A DNA stretch of 64,000 bases from Lytechinus pictus (taxonomy: Eukaryota; Echinodermata; Echinoidea; Temnopleuroida; Toxopneustidae). The notes under the pieces are model-generated. The model ran no database searches. It was not told where the DNA came from and saw only the letters and a program-made list of their open reading frames with translations. The stretch is taken from assembly GCF_037042905.1 (NCBI RefSeq), contig NC_087261.1, positions 19,917,117 to 19,981,116 of the forward strand, written 5' to 3'. The position numbers were made by a program, and so were the translations under genes. Position 1 is the stretch's first letter. The number at the start of each line of letters is the position of its first letter. Below are positions 32,936-46,218 of the stretch, in pieces.

Positions 32936-33198
32936 CACATAAAAAAAGTTTGGAAATATAATGAACTTTTCCATTAATTCTTTCACAAGATGCATAAATC
33001 TATTGACAAAACAGAGTGGAGCAAAATGCTAATTATTCCAAGAAATTATTCAAATTATGTGTTAACTGTATGATAGAGTGTGCTCTGAAAAACAGAAATG
33101 GCTATTTGGATAAATAATGCTAGATTAATAATTTCTTAATTTGTCTGAAAAGTAATGGCACTGTTACTTTAAAAAAAAAAGTTTTAATGTATTCTTAC

Positions 33199-33264
33199 CT
33201 CTCTATTGCCATTTTGTCCTTCTTGCAAAAATACATTTCCTTCTGTTCTGCTAACATCAGGTCT
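33199..33264 (-). CDS. PTK2: FAK small exon: RPDV segment
   Basis: 66 nt (22 codons), acceptor TATCTCTTATAG, donor AGAGAG|GTAAGA. It encodes RPDVSRTEGNVFLQEGQNGN RE, aligning with KPDVRLSRGSIDREDGSLQGP in vertebrate FAK. It keeps phase 0, so skipping it would not shift the frame. Confidence 0.88.
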
Positions 33265-33428
33265 CTATAAGAGATAAAGATAAAAAATATATTGTAGTGG
33301 GCTTACAGTTTCATATTTATACATGTAGGTGCATGAAGGAGTAGATGCAATTAGGGTCTTTTATTGGTACATGTATAAATACTGAAGTTGATTGGTACGA
33401 TACTATCTTCATCAGAATCAGGTATAAT

Positions 33429-33476
33429 GGCATCAACATAGTCATCACCACCATCACCTCCACCACCACCACCACC

Positions 33477-33507
<31 letters not shown>

Positions 33508-33905
33508 TCATCAAAATCATCATCATCATCATTATCATCATCACCACCACCACCATAATCATCATTGCTGTTACCACCATGATTATCATCATGACCATCA
33601 TAACCATCACCACCACCAACACCACCACCATCATCAACATCATCATCAATATCATCATTGCTATCACTACCATGATTATCATCATCACCATCATCATTAC
33701 CACCACCATCATCATCATCATCATCATCATCATCTTCATCATCATCATCATGACCATCACCACCACCAACACCATCATCAACATCATCATCAACATCATC
33801 ATAATCATCATTGCTATTACTACCATGATTATCATCATTACCACCACCATCATTATCCATCATCATCATCATCATCATCATCTTTGCCATCACCATCATC
33901 ATCAA
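33429..33905. repeat. (ATC)n-type microsatellite in FAK intron
   Basis: About 480 bp of CAT/CAC/ATC trinucleotides with larger repeated blocks (for example ACCATGATTATCATCAT, three times). It occupies more than half of the ~790-bp intron between the 66-nt exon and the charged-helix exon. Confidence 0.97.
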
Positions 33906-34054
33906 CGCAATTATCAATCATTGTCTTCAGCATCAATCATCAATTCATCATCCTCATCATCACCAAAACCATTTTCATTACAACATCTGTCATCATTACC
34001 ATCTTCATCACCTCGATAACCACCCCTATCCTGATCCTTGGTCTCCTGTCTTAC

Positions 34055-34171
34055 CAGTGTTTGTGCGCTTGTTGCCAGCCATTCTGAATCAGCCTCTGAT
34101 TCCAATCTCTGCTTCCTAAGGGCATCTCCTATCCTTTCAAGCTCATTCTGCTTCTCTTGTTCCGTTCTCTC
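34055..34171 (-). CDS. PTK2: FAK exon: charged linker helix
   Basis: 117 nt, acceptor TTTTTACTTATAG, donor CACTG|GTAAGA. It encodes ERTEQEKQNELERIGDALRK and QRLESEADSEWLATSAQTL. It corresponds to the Glu/Gln-rich helix before the KPDV segment of vertebrate FAK (EERLIRQQQEMEEDQRWLEK). Phase 0 at both ends. A 480-bp ATC-type microsatellite lies in the intron just downstream. Confidence 0.92.
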
Positions 34172-34231
34172 CTATAAGTAAAAAAAAAAAAAAACAGCTC
34201 AATAATCAACTCCCATAATACACTTTGGCCT

Positions 34232-34740
34232 GTATTTTGGACTCCGGCTTAAACAAAACTCTAAAGTTGGTCTTAACTCTTAAAAGGTCTAAGCTTGTGG
34301 TTTAACTATTGATAGCTCATTGTGATAATTCTGTAACATGGGTTCAACTTTTCAGCTCATTTGTCTTGTCTTGGGTTAAGTCGGCATATGCAGACTTGCT
34401 GTACTCCGCCAAATTTATTGATGTGTGTGAGATCACCAAGTAAACAGGTCACTTAGTTACTAGGTTTTTGAGTGATTTTGGATTTGAAAGAGTCCAATGA
34501 GTTTATCAATGTTGTGTCCATGTTTAACTCGTTCCAATCTTTAGTAGTTCAAGGGGAAAAGCTGTATTTATGAGCATTCCTTTTGACTAGTAGACGCCAG
34601 AGCTTGATACTATTTCCTCTAGTCTAAATAAATAAAATTCTAAAGTTGGTCTTAACTCTTAAAAGGTCTAAGCTTGTGGTTTAACTATTGAAAGCTCATT
34701 TGATATTCCAATCATTCATAACTGTCTGGGAATTATAATT
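34232..34740. repeat. Direct duplication inside an old MITE
   Basis: CTAAAGTTGGTCTTAACTCT and the following 41 bp occur at 34261-34321 and 34640-34700 with one mismatch in 61 bp, 379 bp apart. Flanking TTGGCCTGTATTTTGGACTC suggests both belong to the GGCCTGTATTCTGA MITE family (see 51078-51391). Confidence 0.8.
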
Positions 34741-37682
34741 TTTTTTATTAAAGCACTGCCAGGTGAAAGGAGCACAGTCCAGACAAGAAACTACAGTGTA
34801 CACTGTACAATATACACACAATTTGGACAATATTTGTTTCCTTTTTTTAGCACAGAATTTGATCTATGTACTGGTCTCCAGAATAAGGGACTTCGTGTAT
34901 AAACTCAGGTAAATCACAATGTATATGATCTGAATTTTATTATGTATGAACTCAGGGAAATATATGCTGTAAAACACAAATACCAAAAATCCTAATTTTC
35001 ACACACACAAAAATGAAATCATAATAACTAAGTTTGTACACTTATTAAATTCCATGTTGAATGCACCATGCACACAAGATGCTGGGGGGGGGGGGGGGGC
35101 AACATTACATCAACTGATAATATAAGGGCGGGCTCAGGAAAGAACATAAATTTGCAATCAATTGAAAATTTGAAACTGCAATCACGACTGTAAAGTTACT
35201 GGTTACTCTGAAGAGTTATGGAGATGATGATGATCTAAATTGGACATTGCCACCTATTTGTAGTTCTTCATGGGCAATTTTGGTAAAATGACCTTTCATT
35301 TCTTTCATTATGATAGGCAGATTTCAATGCAAGACATTACGTAAGCATGCCTTACATAGCAGCATGAAGGAATTGAAAAGAATAGCACACCTATGAACAC
35401 TCTATGAGGGTTTTTGTTGCATTTCTACTTTGAATGCATTAGCATGTTCTTGTAACAATGTACTTAGCCAACTATGAAAACCAGTCGGTAGTGGATGTTT
35501 ATCTAATGGAAAAACACAATTCAAAAGAATATATGAATAATCAAGACATCAAAATTGGTGCTTATCTCCTTAAACATTAAACCACCATGTCACTTTAGTA
35601 CCACTGACCTTCTTTGGATCATGCACAGAATGGAACTAAGAATTGGCTTACTAATCGCAATATATTGTGTAACAAGCCCCTAATCACAATTTGACAGAAT
35701 TACAAAGAGTGAAACATGTCCTGTGGAAATCCTCTTAAATTTGAAAGGAGGTTTTTTTTTTAACACCTACACTGTACATGTAAGGGGCCTTCAGCAAACT
35801 TTCACACTTAGAGTATTTTAGATCAATTTATTGTTGCATGTCATAGTACTGATGTAATTATTTCTCATACCGTTTTAATTTCAAATTGTACATCAATAGC
35901 AAAATTGTATCTATAATGTCTAAATTTTTCTGATTTCTATTAACCAAATTCTCCTCTGTTCCATCTTGAAGACACATGTACAGTGTATGTGAGATTTCTG
36001 TAGAGTACATACTTGTATGTAAATTGTTTGGAGCAGAATGACACAACAAAATTTCACTAAAGTCTAAACTATTGGGATTTTATTGTCAAAATCACAATAT
36101 GCCACAGAAAAGTGCCACAATTATCAATGCACCATTACTTCAAACATGTACATGTTCGGCATACTTTGCTTTTTGTGCACCACCTGCAAAACTTTCTCAA
36201 AATGGGTTAGCAAAATCTCTGCACTTTTGAAAGGGAATCACACCAATGAGTTCATTTCAAATCCATGAAATTTGTTTTGCATGACATCAATGTAGCAAGG
36301 GACTGCTGCTTGCATTAGAACTTTATTCCATAATAGTGTGGTTGTTGTTAAATAGGCTTTTAATAATACTTTACATTTCTCTCATCTATATCAACAACTT
36401 TATGATGAACTTCACATTTTATACACGAATTGTTCTCTGGCCTGCTCTTCAATTCTTCACAAATAACAAATATTATATAAAACTATAATAATAAACCAAG
36501 GGAATTTAAAGGGAAGTCATTTTTTTTTATTGTGAAAGGGGTATGGGGGGAGGGTCACAGGCATGCAACTATATGAGGAAGACTTAATTACAGGTGACTT
36601 TCTAATATAAACTATTTAAAAAACACAGCATACATGAACATCTACAAATATTTCATCACAAGAAGGGAAGCAAACTATTCTATACAGGTACATCAAACTG
36701 GTTTCACTACTCAATCAATAATCAATATGCTTTCACAAAATAGAATCCGGGAGGAAACATACATGTATCAGCTTTAAAAATATCCTTAGAAGAAGCACTC
36801 TCACAAGTTCAAAAGTTTGATTTACAGGATAGAAACATCCCCTATCTTTTTTTTTTAATATTGATGAATGTAAAACACTGGTAAGGGTAGAAAATGCATG
36901 AACCTTCCTATAAATATTTGGCAAATTTGAGAGTTTTTTGGATGTGGAAAAGGGAGTTTTAGTGCGGAATGCAACTGGAATTCTTTGAGATATTTCGCTG
37001 AGACAGAAACAGACTTTCTAGCAGTGCCTAAGGTTACATGCTGCAAACAGAGAGAGAGAGGGGATGGGGGAACAAAGGAGGTTTGAAAAGCCAATGACAT
37101 AGTTTTACTAGAGTTTGGCAGCCTGTAGTTGGGGGAAATATCCAACAAGTTTTAAGCCGTGCCATTCTCGACAAGGATGATCAAACTCTGTTAAACAAAT
37201 GACTCTGGATGAGGCAAGCAGACTACAGCAACACTTAGGTATAGACAGTACATGAAGCAGTTTGGAATAGCGCCATCTTAAGTTGAGGTTGAGAAAAAAA
37301 GAGAGTACCACGATATGGTCCCAGCATGCACCATTCTCCCCTAAAACCTTGAACAGATAATTTTCAAGCTGTTCAGTGCCACATTGGTTTCATGAAAACG
37401 TCATAGTAAAGTATATATACCACTGACACTTTGATTTCAGTGGTGATGAATCCATTGCCATGATGGTAGTTTGTTACAATAATGCCTGGTCAAGTTTCTC
37501 TAATCTTAAATTGTGTATGAAATGGGCACCAAGTGTTTTTTCAATTAAGAATGACGCATTCTGGGTCTCCAAATCACAATTGGCTTTCTCCATCCCAGCT
37601 TAAGATGGCGCTCTTCATAAACTGCATCCATGTAAACTGTCTCTTCAAACCAAGGCCAATGTTGCATGCAACATTCCCTTAC
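34741..37682. other. FAK intron, mostly unique AT-rich sequence
   Basis: No gene seen. Contains a poly-G run at about 35084-35099, another G-rich patch near 36539-36554, and a purine-rich patch near 37048-37072. Short frames here have no recognisable domain. Confidence 0.45.
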
Positions 37683-37892
37683 CTCGCTACTCATGGGTCT
37701 GAGAAGATCCGGCATGACGTTGGATCGAGGGGTGGGGCTGTAATAGGGACCCTTGAGGGTGTTGGTGTTGGGGGCGGCCACGGGAAGGGGCGGGGCCTTG
37801 GCCTGCGTGCTCTGGTAATGGTTCGAGGGAAGGTATTGGTCCCCGAGGATGCTGCCCGTGGAGGCATAGGTGGGGAAACCAGGTCTCGAGGG
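37683..37892 (-). CDS. PTK2: FAK exon: proline-rich linker
   Basis: 210 nt, acceptor TGAATAATAG, donor AGCGAG|GTAAGG, phase 0 at both ends. It encodes PSRPGFPTYASTGSILGDQY, LPSNHYQSTQAKAPPLPVAA, PNTNTLKGPYYSPTPRSNVM and PDLLRPMSSE. PSRPG aligns with the vertebrate PPKPSRPG site; the rest is a low-conservation, disordered Pro/Ser/Tyr linker. The exon is much more GC-rich than its surroundings. The frame is fixed by both splice phases, since the other two frames are also open here. Confidence 0.93.
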
Positions 37893-40864
37893 CTATTATT
37901 CATTTTTTTAAATCAAACATATTTGTAGAGTATCAAGAGTAGTCCAAAGCACCCCCATACGAGATGGTGAGGAAAGGTCGGGTTAGGGAAGGGTTTTAAA
38001 AACAAGAGAAAAAGACAAGTACAAAACAAACTTTATTAATTACCACATAAAGAGAGAAAACAAGCACATAATCTCAGATTTAAGATCCAATTGGTCTATT
38101 GGCATTTGGTCTAATATCTGTATAGGTCTAATACATACATGTGCCAAATATCCTCCGAATGCTTTATTGTTCTTTTTGTGTGTTGGTCACTTTTCCTGCT
38201 TCAGGATGACCTAATGGACATACCTCTAAATGTTCATACATTAAGGATACTTTGTGGTTATCATAATGTTAATCATTTTTATTGTTTAGAATGGCCTAGT
38301 GCACTGAAAGCAGCATGACATGCCTTCCTAAAGATACCCCATATCAAGTTTCCTAAACCACAAGGTGAGATCAGGGGAAGTATTCCATGGAACAAATCAT
38401 CAGTGATTTTTCTGTTATAAGCTACTGATATCCTTAAATCTGATTGGCTCAGAGCAAATTAGTCTGTGAAAAATCACTGACTACATGCTTCATGTAACCT
38501 TCCCCAGCAAGGTGAGATCAGAAGGTGATTAATCATGATCGTTACTCAGGTTAAGGTTTTAAAACTGATTAAACCAATCACGTCTTAACTGACCTTTTGT
38601 GACAACGGTGGAACAGTGATTCCAACTTTTCTTAAAGCAAATGGGGAAGATTTTACTCAAAATGGGAAAAAAAAAAGCATTTCCAATATGAGTTCATGTA
38701 TGTATACGTGAGTAAAAATGGGAAATCATATAAAAAAAAATAGGAGCTAAGATTAAATTTAAATGATCAGATTTAATAACCTTCTGCCAGTTTCATAGTG
38801 GTGAAGAGGTTTGAGAACAGAGCCAATGTAAAAATTGAATTTTTGAGGTGGATTGGAACTTAAAATTTAAGAACTTAAGGTGCACTAATAAATATCAAGT
38901 ACATGTCTACTATTGAAGGAATATATCCCATAGTATCCTCACCTGCATGAGGTAAATCAGGGAATAAATTTACTTTGATTTTACTTTATCATTTCTAGTT
39001 GTTGGAGAAAAGCTTTCAATTATGTTCTGTATTGTCCTACAGTATATATACAAAAATTTACAGTAAAGGAATTTTTGTGTTGCAGTTATACAAAGAAAAA
39101 AATTGAGCAAATTGCAATACAATACCAGGAAAATTATTCTCTTCAAATATTAAATTAATAATTTCATTTTTTATAGAATACACACACCCATCTTCATTTT
39201 AAGACTTCAAAGGCTATTAATTGCAGATTTTTTTTTAACAATCTCATTATCTCCATCTATGTCTGTCTCTCTCTCTGCCAATACTTTAATCGATTCCCCC
39301 CATCTTCTTATCTTATTCCTGAATTTTTCTCTATTTCTCATTACACTTAATACACTTTTAAACTCTCATACAACTCCATGGAGTCTCCTCGGACCGCAAA
39401 AGAACATGGAATAAAAGTTTGCCCCATGTTCAGACACAGAAACATTCATACTACATGTAGATCACTATCTACATTAATACCAAAACAGTGTTGGAATTAA
39501 TTTATGTGTCTGAGTATCTTATAACGAATACTTTGGTATTAGAGGGCCAGAAGCAACCATAAATAATGGAAACTGCGCATCTAATGTTTCTCCTCCACCT
39601 TAAAAAGGTTGTTTAAAATTTCTATACAACACTGCTTACTATATGAACCTTACAGTAGAAGTTTAAAATAATTAAAAACAAGTGTTTAAAATCTTAAAAA
39701 CAATGTTTAATTTTTTTAATATTCAATTCTTATCAAATTAAGCTCGGTTGTTAATAAAACTGTTAAAAACTATGGTAAGGTTCATATTAATACAGCTTGG
39801 TATGAAATTTTGAACAGCATTTTGACTGTGTGATTGGTTGAGAGAATGAATGTATACATCTGAGCAGTTGATAAAACTATACAGCAAAATCTGATACAAT
39901 GTTTATTATCAGGTCTCTGAATAAAGATATTGTGTCTGAATACACTAATAAAATAATATCACCTTTTGGCATGCCAAGGTATATTTAATTATTTCCACTC
40001 CACTGAAAACAAGAAGCCAAAACAGAAGCAAAAATCAAATAAAACTAACAGGAAATACCACATCTGATTCTACCCATGTGATGTTAATGACCCCATAACA
40101 AGCTGTGTCTGATGTCAATTGAAAATATGACAACTGTTCAGCAGTATCGGAAACGTACAACTCATAATTTTGGTTAGTTTTTATAGCCTAACCTTGTAAT
40201 TCTTGGAACAAAATGTGAATGTCCTGATGAGAAGTATCTATTATAACAAGATGACTTTTCAGTGCTGCTAGGCTTTTTTTCCCTATTTGACACAAAAATT
40301 GTTCATGCTTTTATTCATCTTTATTTCAATTAACTGCAATTTCTTGAAATACATGTATATGAATTTCATGAATCAAAGTAGGTTTTAAACAAAGTAACTT
40401 TTTGTGTCCTCTGACTTGAATTGTAGTTAAGGACAGCATTTAGGAAAACCTTAATTAATATGGTGCAAAATCTATTTTCTTTAAATGTAATAGTGTTATA
40501 TTCTTTTCTTCTTCTTCTTCAAACTGACATATTCATGTGGGCTGTCTTGATTTAAAACAAGAGCTTGGGCCTATATCATATTAAACAGTTGCAACTATGG
40601 TAACTTTGCTATTATGGGAATCTTTGATTGTGATTGGTATTATCATTAGTAGTTGCCATAATGGCAATGTTGAAAGGCCCCTGTACTGCAATTTGGAGAT
40701 CTTTTTTTTTTCTCACTCATTCCCCCACACCACAAAAAACACACACTCTCTGTTTGGTCATGATAAGAAACAAACACAAAGGACTGGATTGATTTTTCTA
40801 AAACTCCATCCAACTGGTGCAAAAATATTGAAAATAATGTTTTTCATCTTGTCCGATTCCTTAC
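37893..40864. other. FAK intron with one CCAAT-type MITE
   Basis: About 3 kb. At 38385-38510, ATCAGTGATTTTTCTG, TTATAAGCTACTGAT, TCTGATTGGCTCAG and AAAAATCACTGAC form a reverse copy of the CCAAT-bearing MITE. A CT-rich run is at about 39262-39280. No gene seen. Confidence 0.5.
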
Positions 40865-40967
40865 CTTTGGGGGTGGTTCTTCGGGGAATCCCCAAGTCGA
40901 TAGAATCCTTCTCTTCTCTTGCTTCAGGGCTGCCTCCTCTTGCTCTTTTTCCTCTTCCAAGATCTCA
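40865..40967 (-). CDS. PTK2: FAK exon: post-kinase linker ending in Cas-binding proline motif
   Basis: 103 nt, acceptor TACTTATTTAG, donor CCAAAG|GTAAGG. It encodes EILEEEKEQEEAALKQEKRR ILSTWGFPEEPPPK. An acidic/basic helix follows the kinase domain, and the exon ends in PPPK, which joins PSRPGF of the next exon to rebuild the PPKPSR SH3 ligand that binds p130Cas in vertebrate FAK. It follows the 10.6 kb intron. Confidence 0.95.
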
Positions 40968-41549
40968 CTAAATAAGTAAAAAAAAAAAAAAAAGGGACAT
41001 ATATCATCTTTCATTTATTCATAAATTTAAATGTGTGAAAACTGTGAATATTTACACAGTAATAGAATATTGACTACATTAATTTAGAAACTTGTATGTA
41101 TGAATATTTACAATAGAATATTGACTACTGCATGGAAAAGAAATGTAGCTCAGTCTGCCTACCAGTAATTCAAATCTCTTTGAACCATGTGCAGATATCT
41201 GTCTGACTTATGCAAAATTTGACTTGGGGGTGATATTCGACTTTAATAAGCAGTCTTCTATATCAGAATTATACATAATACAAGAAGGTACTAATATGCT
41301 GCAGACCATCTGTGTCGGGCCTAATAAGGATGATTCTATAGGATTTGCTCCAACAAGACTAGTTCCTCAAATGACCACTCAAAACATTGACTTCTACAAT
41401 AAACGTGATAAATTATAATACCTTCCAACAATCACACATTGTGATCAACCATAAGGTTGATTTCAATTGAATATGATCATTGCAATAGATCATAATGCCA
41501 TTTCAACAGTAATACATTATGATCAATCATAACAGCCACAATATCAATT

Positions 41550-41890
41550 ACACCTTATGATTAATCATAAAATTAACTTCTACGATTAATGAAATTAATC
41601 GCAATATCAATTAAAAATCACACTTTATAATCAATTTCTGATTAATGTGAGCAATATCAATTACACCTTATGATTACTCATACAATTGACTTCTATGATT
41701 AATGAAATTAATCGCAATATCAATTAAAAATCACACTTTATAATCAATTTCTGATTAATGTGATCAATATCAATTACACCTTATGATTACTCATACAATT
41801 GACTTCTATGATTGATGAAATTAATCGCAATATCAATTAAAAATCACACTTTATTATCAATTTCTGATTAATGTGATCAATCACAATATC
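41550..41890. repeat. 113-bp tandem repeat, three copies
   Basis: ACACCTTATGATTA starts at 41550, 41663 and 41776, giving an exact 113-bp period. Units differ at only a few positions. Flanking sequence (about 41430-42030) holds many more GATTAATCATAA and AATCACAATATCAAT fragments, so the array has degraded edges. Confidence 0.95.
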
Positions 41891-44439
41891 AAATAAAAGC
41901 CATACCTTATAATCAATCATAAGATTAATTTCTGATTAATGCAATCAATCACAATATTAATTAAAATCATACACCTGTACCTTATAATTAATCAGAAAAT
42001 GATTTCTCATTAATGCAATCAATCACACACTGAATTACATAAATGTGATCCATCATGCTTTCAATCCTACCATCACCACTTTCTTAAATGTGCAAAGAAA
42101 AATCTCTAGATCTATCAACAGAAGAGGACATTTGGGGAAACCACATACCAGCTTTCACATAAGCACGGCACCGACTGCCACCTGTGCCATTCCTCAAAGG
42201 GTAAGAAACTATCATCATCCTCCACCTGCATAGATATACAGTCGGGCAGCCACCTCATCTTGGTGGAGAAAAAGTCTGGAGTCTTTGACGATACTTTCAG
42301 CCTCAGCCCCAAGTCAGATAGCAGTCTTGAGTTAAACAGGGTCATAACCCGTTCTCAGTTTGACAAAGGCTAGAAATCCTCAGTGGGTCCTGGAGTCACA
42401 GATCCAACAGGAATCTTGTATTGAATACGGTCGCAACCTCATATAACTATTGGAAAGACTATAAGTCTTTATAGCAGGATAAGAACCTTGGAATATCTTG
42501 GAAGACAATCTTCCAATTTCTCCGGGATAAGTGTTTATGGTGTCCAAGATAGTAAATGTGCCTGGGGGTCTGTCTTACAAAGAACTTTGCATGACCACTC
42601 CAAGCAACTTCAGCTCCTCAGTCCTCTGTTCCTTCTGACTGGAAGATGTTTCCATAAAAAACTTGTAATTCTTGACAGTCTTCGCTTCACAAATTAAGCA
42701 CCTGACCTGACACTTGCACTGACAAAGTCCTCCTACATTATGTACAACAGTTTTAAATGTGAGAGCTCCTGAAAATCACAACGTCTCTGGAAGAACAGGC
42801 CAGAGCTCAAGCACCAGCAGCAACGGTCAGTGGCTCTTCCAACAATAAGTTCACAAGAATGTTGTAATACCTTTAAATAACCCGTGGGCAAGGTCTGGCA
42901 GAAGTGCAAACAACGAGCGAGTCCCTTTCACCCGGTGACTAAGCCGAACCACCGTGGGATGTAGGTAAGTTTTTCCTCTACTTCCCACACAAATTGCTCA
43001 CAATCCCTTGAAAGACCTGACAGCAATCTTCCATATTTCAGAGAAATGAAAATTCACCAACAGTAAAATCATGTGACTAAAATTCCAGAAAACCCAGTTC
43101 GCTGACATTTGAATTCCAGCTATGGGAATTCCCTTAATTTTCGTAACTCGAGTTCATATTTTCTATTACATCTGTCATAAACAAGATTGGATCATCAAGT
43201 CCTGTTTAGATGTGAGTCGATCATGCAACTGACGGCATAACTGACGTCCCCTAGCATTTTATATCCTCCCGCTACCTGTCACGTTGCGAGGGAAATTGCG
43301 AGTGTCATTCCCGTAATCTGAAGGGGAAGTGTTGCATAAGATTCTACGTAAACAGACAATTATGCTGCTAGGTGCAGGACACTCCACATCATCACAAACA
43401 ATGATATAAATGAATAAATTAATGAATGCACATACTGTCCCGTAGTTCCGATTGACCGTACAGGGTGTCTCAATCAAAATAGGCATTTATGGTATTAAAT
43501 GATTCTATGCGAAATGATTAAGGTCGATGTGTACAGTGTACATGGTATTCAATGAATGCAAATGTACTGAAGTAAATAGTACAGGGTGTCTCTGTAATAA
43601 AAGTATGGAATGATTTGATGTAGTATACTTTTATACATGTATGTGATCAATGTATGTAAGTACATGGTGTCCAAATAAAAATGGATATTCAGTGAATGAA
43701 TAAAAAGCTTTGATAATGAAGGTCAAGATAAGTAAAAATGTCTGCATCTCGAACAACAAAAAATTTGTTGAAGTATAAAGGCACCATCTTTTAAGTTTTT
43801 TGTCCTGAACAGAACCTTGAAATAATGACTCTAAAATATATTTAAAAATAAAATGGATCACCCATTCTACATCATTAGTGATATATTATTTACAAAGTGC
43901 CACAAAAATATAGAAAGGAAATAAGAAATTGAAATAATGTACATTGAACAGTAAACAAAACAAAACTGAAAGGACATTCCCTTATACTGTACATGTACTT
44001 GCACACGTAGCATAACAATTTTTTGCTACCAAACACTTGTGTGTATTTAATAGTTGATTTTATGAAATAATATTTTTATTTGGTAAAAAGAAGAAATCAC
44101 AAACAAAAGAAAAATGAACTGAGAAACTTATGATATTAAAAGTGAGATGATCTTTTCACTGTACGTCTCCCTTCTTGAAAATGTGTTATAATTACTTTTA
44201 TAGCTGCATACATGCACAGCCAATGTGAAGAAAAAAAAGTATTCATGCATTTTATATGCCCGATGCAATCTCACACTTACCGATAACGCCATCTGAACAA
44301 AAACAAGCAAAAAAAAAGAATAAAAGTTGCAAAGGAAAAAATCAAAAGAAGCATTGCATTGAGAAAGGGCACATTTGAACATGAGCACAAGACTTGTCAA
44401 GCACATACATGTACATGTAATTATGCTTTATCTCTAATT

Positions 44440-44484
44440 GCAAGTGCAATGCGCAATGCAATGCAATGCAATGCAATGCAATGA
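44440..44484. repeat. (GCAAT)n microsatellite
   Basis: About eight GCAAT pentamers, partly interrupted by GCGCAAT. Confidence 0.9.
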
Positions 44485-45056
44485 GGTTTAATATTGGTCA
44501 AGCATTGATACCCAGTTTCAGTGGTGCTCAAAAGTTGGTGAACCCCACCAGAATAATGAACATATTTAAAGTTGTCAAGTTCTGCCATGTTTTAGACATT
44601 CACTTGTGAAAGTCAGGGGATCAAATATGATATTTCATAAAGTTTGCTCCTCTGAGCTCGCTGAACATTGTAGTGTTGATGTCTCTACATTCAACACACA
44701 GCATGAAGGAGTGCATTTTGTGGTGGGGTTCACTCTTAAACTTTTCAGAAAAACTGTATAAATGTACAGTGTGTACCGGTAGATGAATGAAAAAAATTAC
44801 AACAAAGCACAGAATATGATTATGTCATGATCAGGGCTTCAGTCAATCCTTAAACTTATCTCATTTGTGATAAATTTCATTTTTATTTTTTATTTATTTA
44901 TTTTCCACTCGTGGGCTGGATGGCCCTTCTGAGGGGTCCAGTGGACACGTTTAAAAATACAAACATAATATACAAACAAATACATATAAAAGAAAACATA
45001 AATCAATCATACAAAAGGTAAGTTACAACTAAGAATTACAACTTATATACAAACGT

Positions 45057-45106
45057 AAAAAATAAAAAATAAAAAATAAAAAATAAAAAATAAAAAATAA
45101 AAAAAT
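45057..45106. repeat. (AAAAAAT)n heptamer array
   Basis: Six to seven units of a TAAAAAA heptamer, in an AT-rich segment that contains the SINE- or LINE-tail-like TATTTATTTATTTTCC near 44890. Confidence 0.85.
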
Positions 45107-46035
45107 GGCCTTGCCCTAAACATATTGAAATATAAAATGTGATGAATTATTCATCATACTCAAAATAAGAAATCAAAAGATATTTAGAGAGCTTTTTCTT
45201 CTATTTTGATCAAGGAATTGTTTCCTGCTTTGATTATATTTTGTGAATGGAAACAAATGTCAAGTCTCAATATGCAATCATTTTAAGATATCAAATATGC
45301 AATACCCCCCTTCATTTTCTCGTGTGTCAATCTATGGGAGATCAAAATAAAAACTTTTAATTCAGATATGGTGTCAAAACATTGACAAACTGTCCCACTC
45401 TACATGTAGGCTAGTAAACTATGTTTCTTTGTTCAATTAAACTTTGTATCTAATATAGAAAGACAATTTATGTACACCTCAAGAACTCAAAAATGTCAAA
45501 AGTTGTAGTACAGAACTCTTATCATAACGATTTCAGTATGACGTCATATGGAATGATGTCATCAGTTTGACTCAGAGCCACTGTGTACAAATTATTTACA
45601 CCTTTTTTTTCCTGCCATGATATTAAATAATTATCTCTAGTCTCTACAATTAATTTCAATGCTTCTCTACCATGGAAATTGTTGCTGATCATTGGCAGAC
45701 CATGTCTGAAATACTGTACATGTCGCCTTATGGAGTAAAAAAAATAATTGGAAGCAGTGTTGACGTGAGGGATAAACTAACTTTTTACTCTCAGGGATCT
45801 TAGGTAGCATTTGATGATTGTTTTACGTCATGCAAACTAGCAGAAGCACTGCTGAAAGATTGCAAATCAATTAATTCATTAAGCTTAGGCTGCTTGGCAT
45901 AATGCTTTGGAATGGCATGATTGATTGTGCATATATGCAGGCTTGCCAAATTTAAATTTTTACAGTATTTTTTGTTTTCAAGATAAGCCAAGATGTCTTC
46001 ATGATATTTTCAATATGATACAAATGTTCACTTCA

Positions 46036-46210
46036 GGGGGCCGTTTCATAAAGTTGTTCGTAAGATGAGAGAGACTTTAAGATCGAATGGTGAACCTTTC
46101 TTACGTTCCAAACCATCACCAATGAATATACAATTTACCACAAGAAAGGATCACCAGTCGTTCTTAAAGTCGCTCTTAACTTACCAACAGCTTTTATGAA
46201 ACACCCACCC
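46036..46210. mobile_element. MITE (GGCCGTTTCATAAAG ends), copy 1
   Basis: GGGGGCCGTTTCATAAAG, then TTGTTCGTAAGATGAGAG, and at the right CGCTCTTAACTTACC and TTTATGAAACACCCACCC. It shares all blocks with 50396-50565. Confidence 0.85.
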
Positions 46211-46218
46211 GATTCCAA

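Noticed and set aside
33317..34105. Long Met/Ile/Asp/His-rich frames on both strands
   Set aside because: They are six-frame readings of an (ATC)n-type microsatellite; the same artefact explains frames at 1566-1818, 3239-3517 and 52849-53322.
37533..37928. 131-residue + strand frame over the FAK proline-rich exon
   Set aside because: It is antisense to a FAK exon whose frame is fixed by two splice phases and by PSRPG homology.
41550..41890. CRISPR-like array
   Set aside because: Head-to-tail 113-bp repeats without spacers in a eukaryotic intron; a plain tandem repeat.
42115..42970. Less AT-rich block with 60-76-residue frames, suggesting a gene in the FAK intron
   Set aside because: No recognisable protein motif, no consistent splice structure and no support on either strand.
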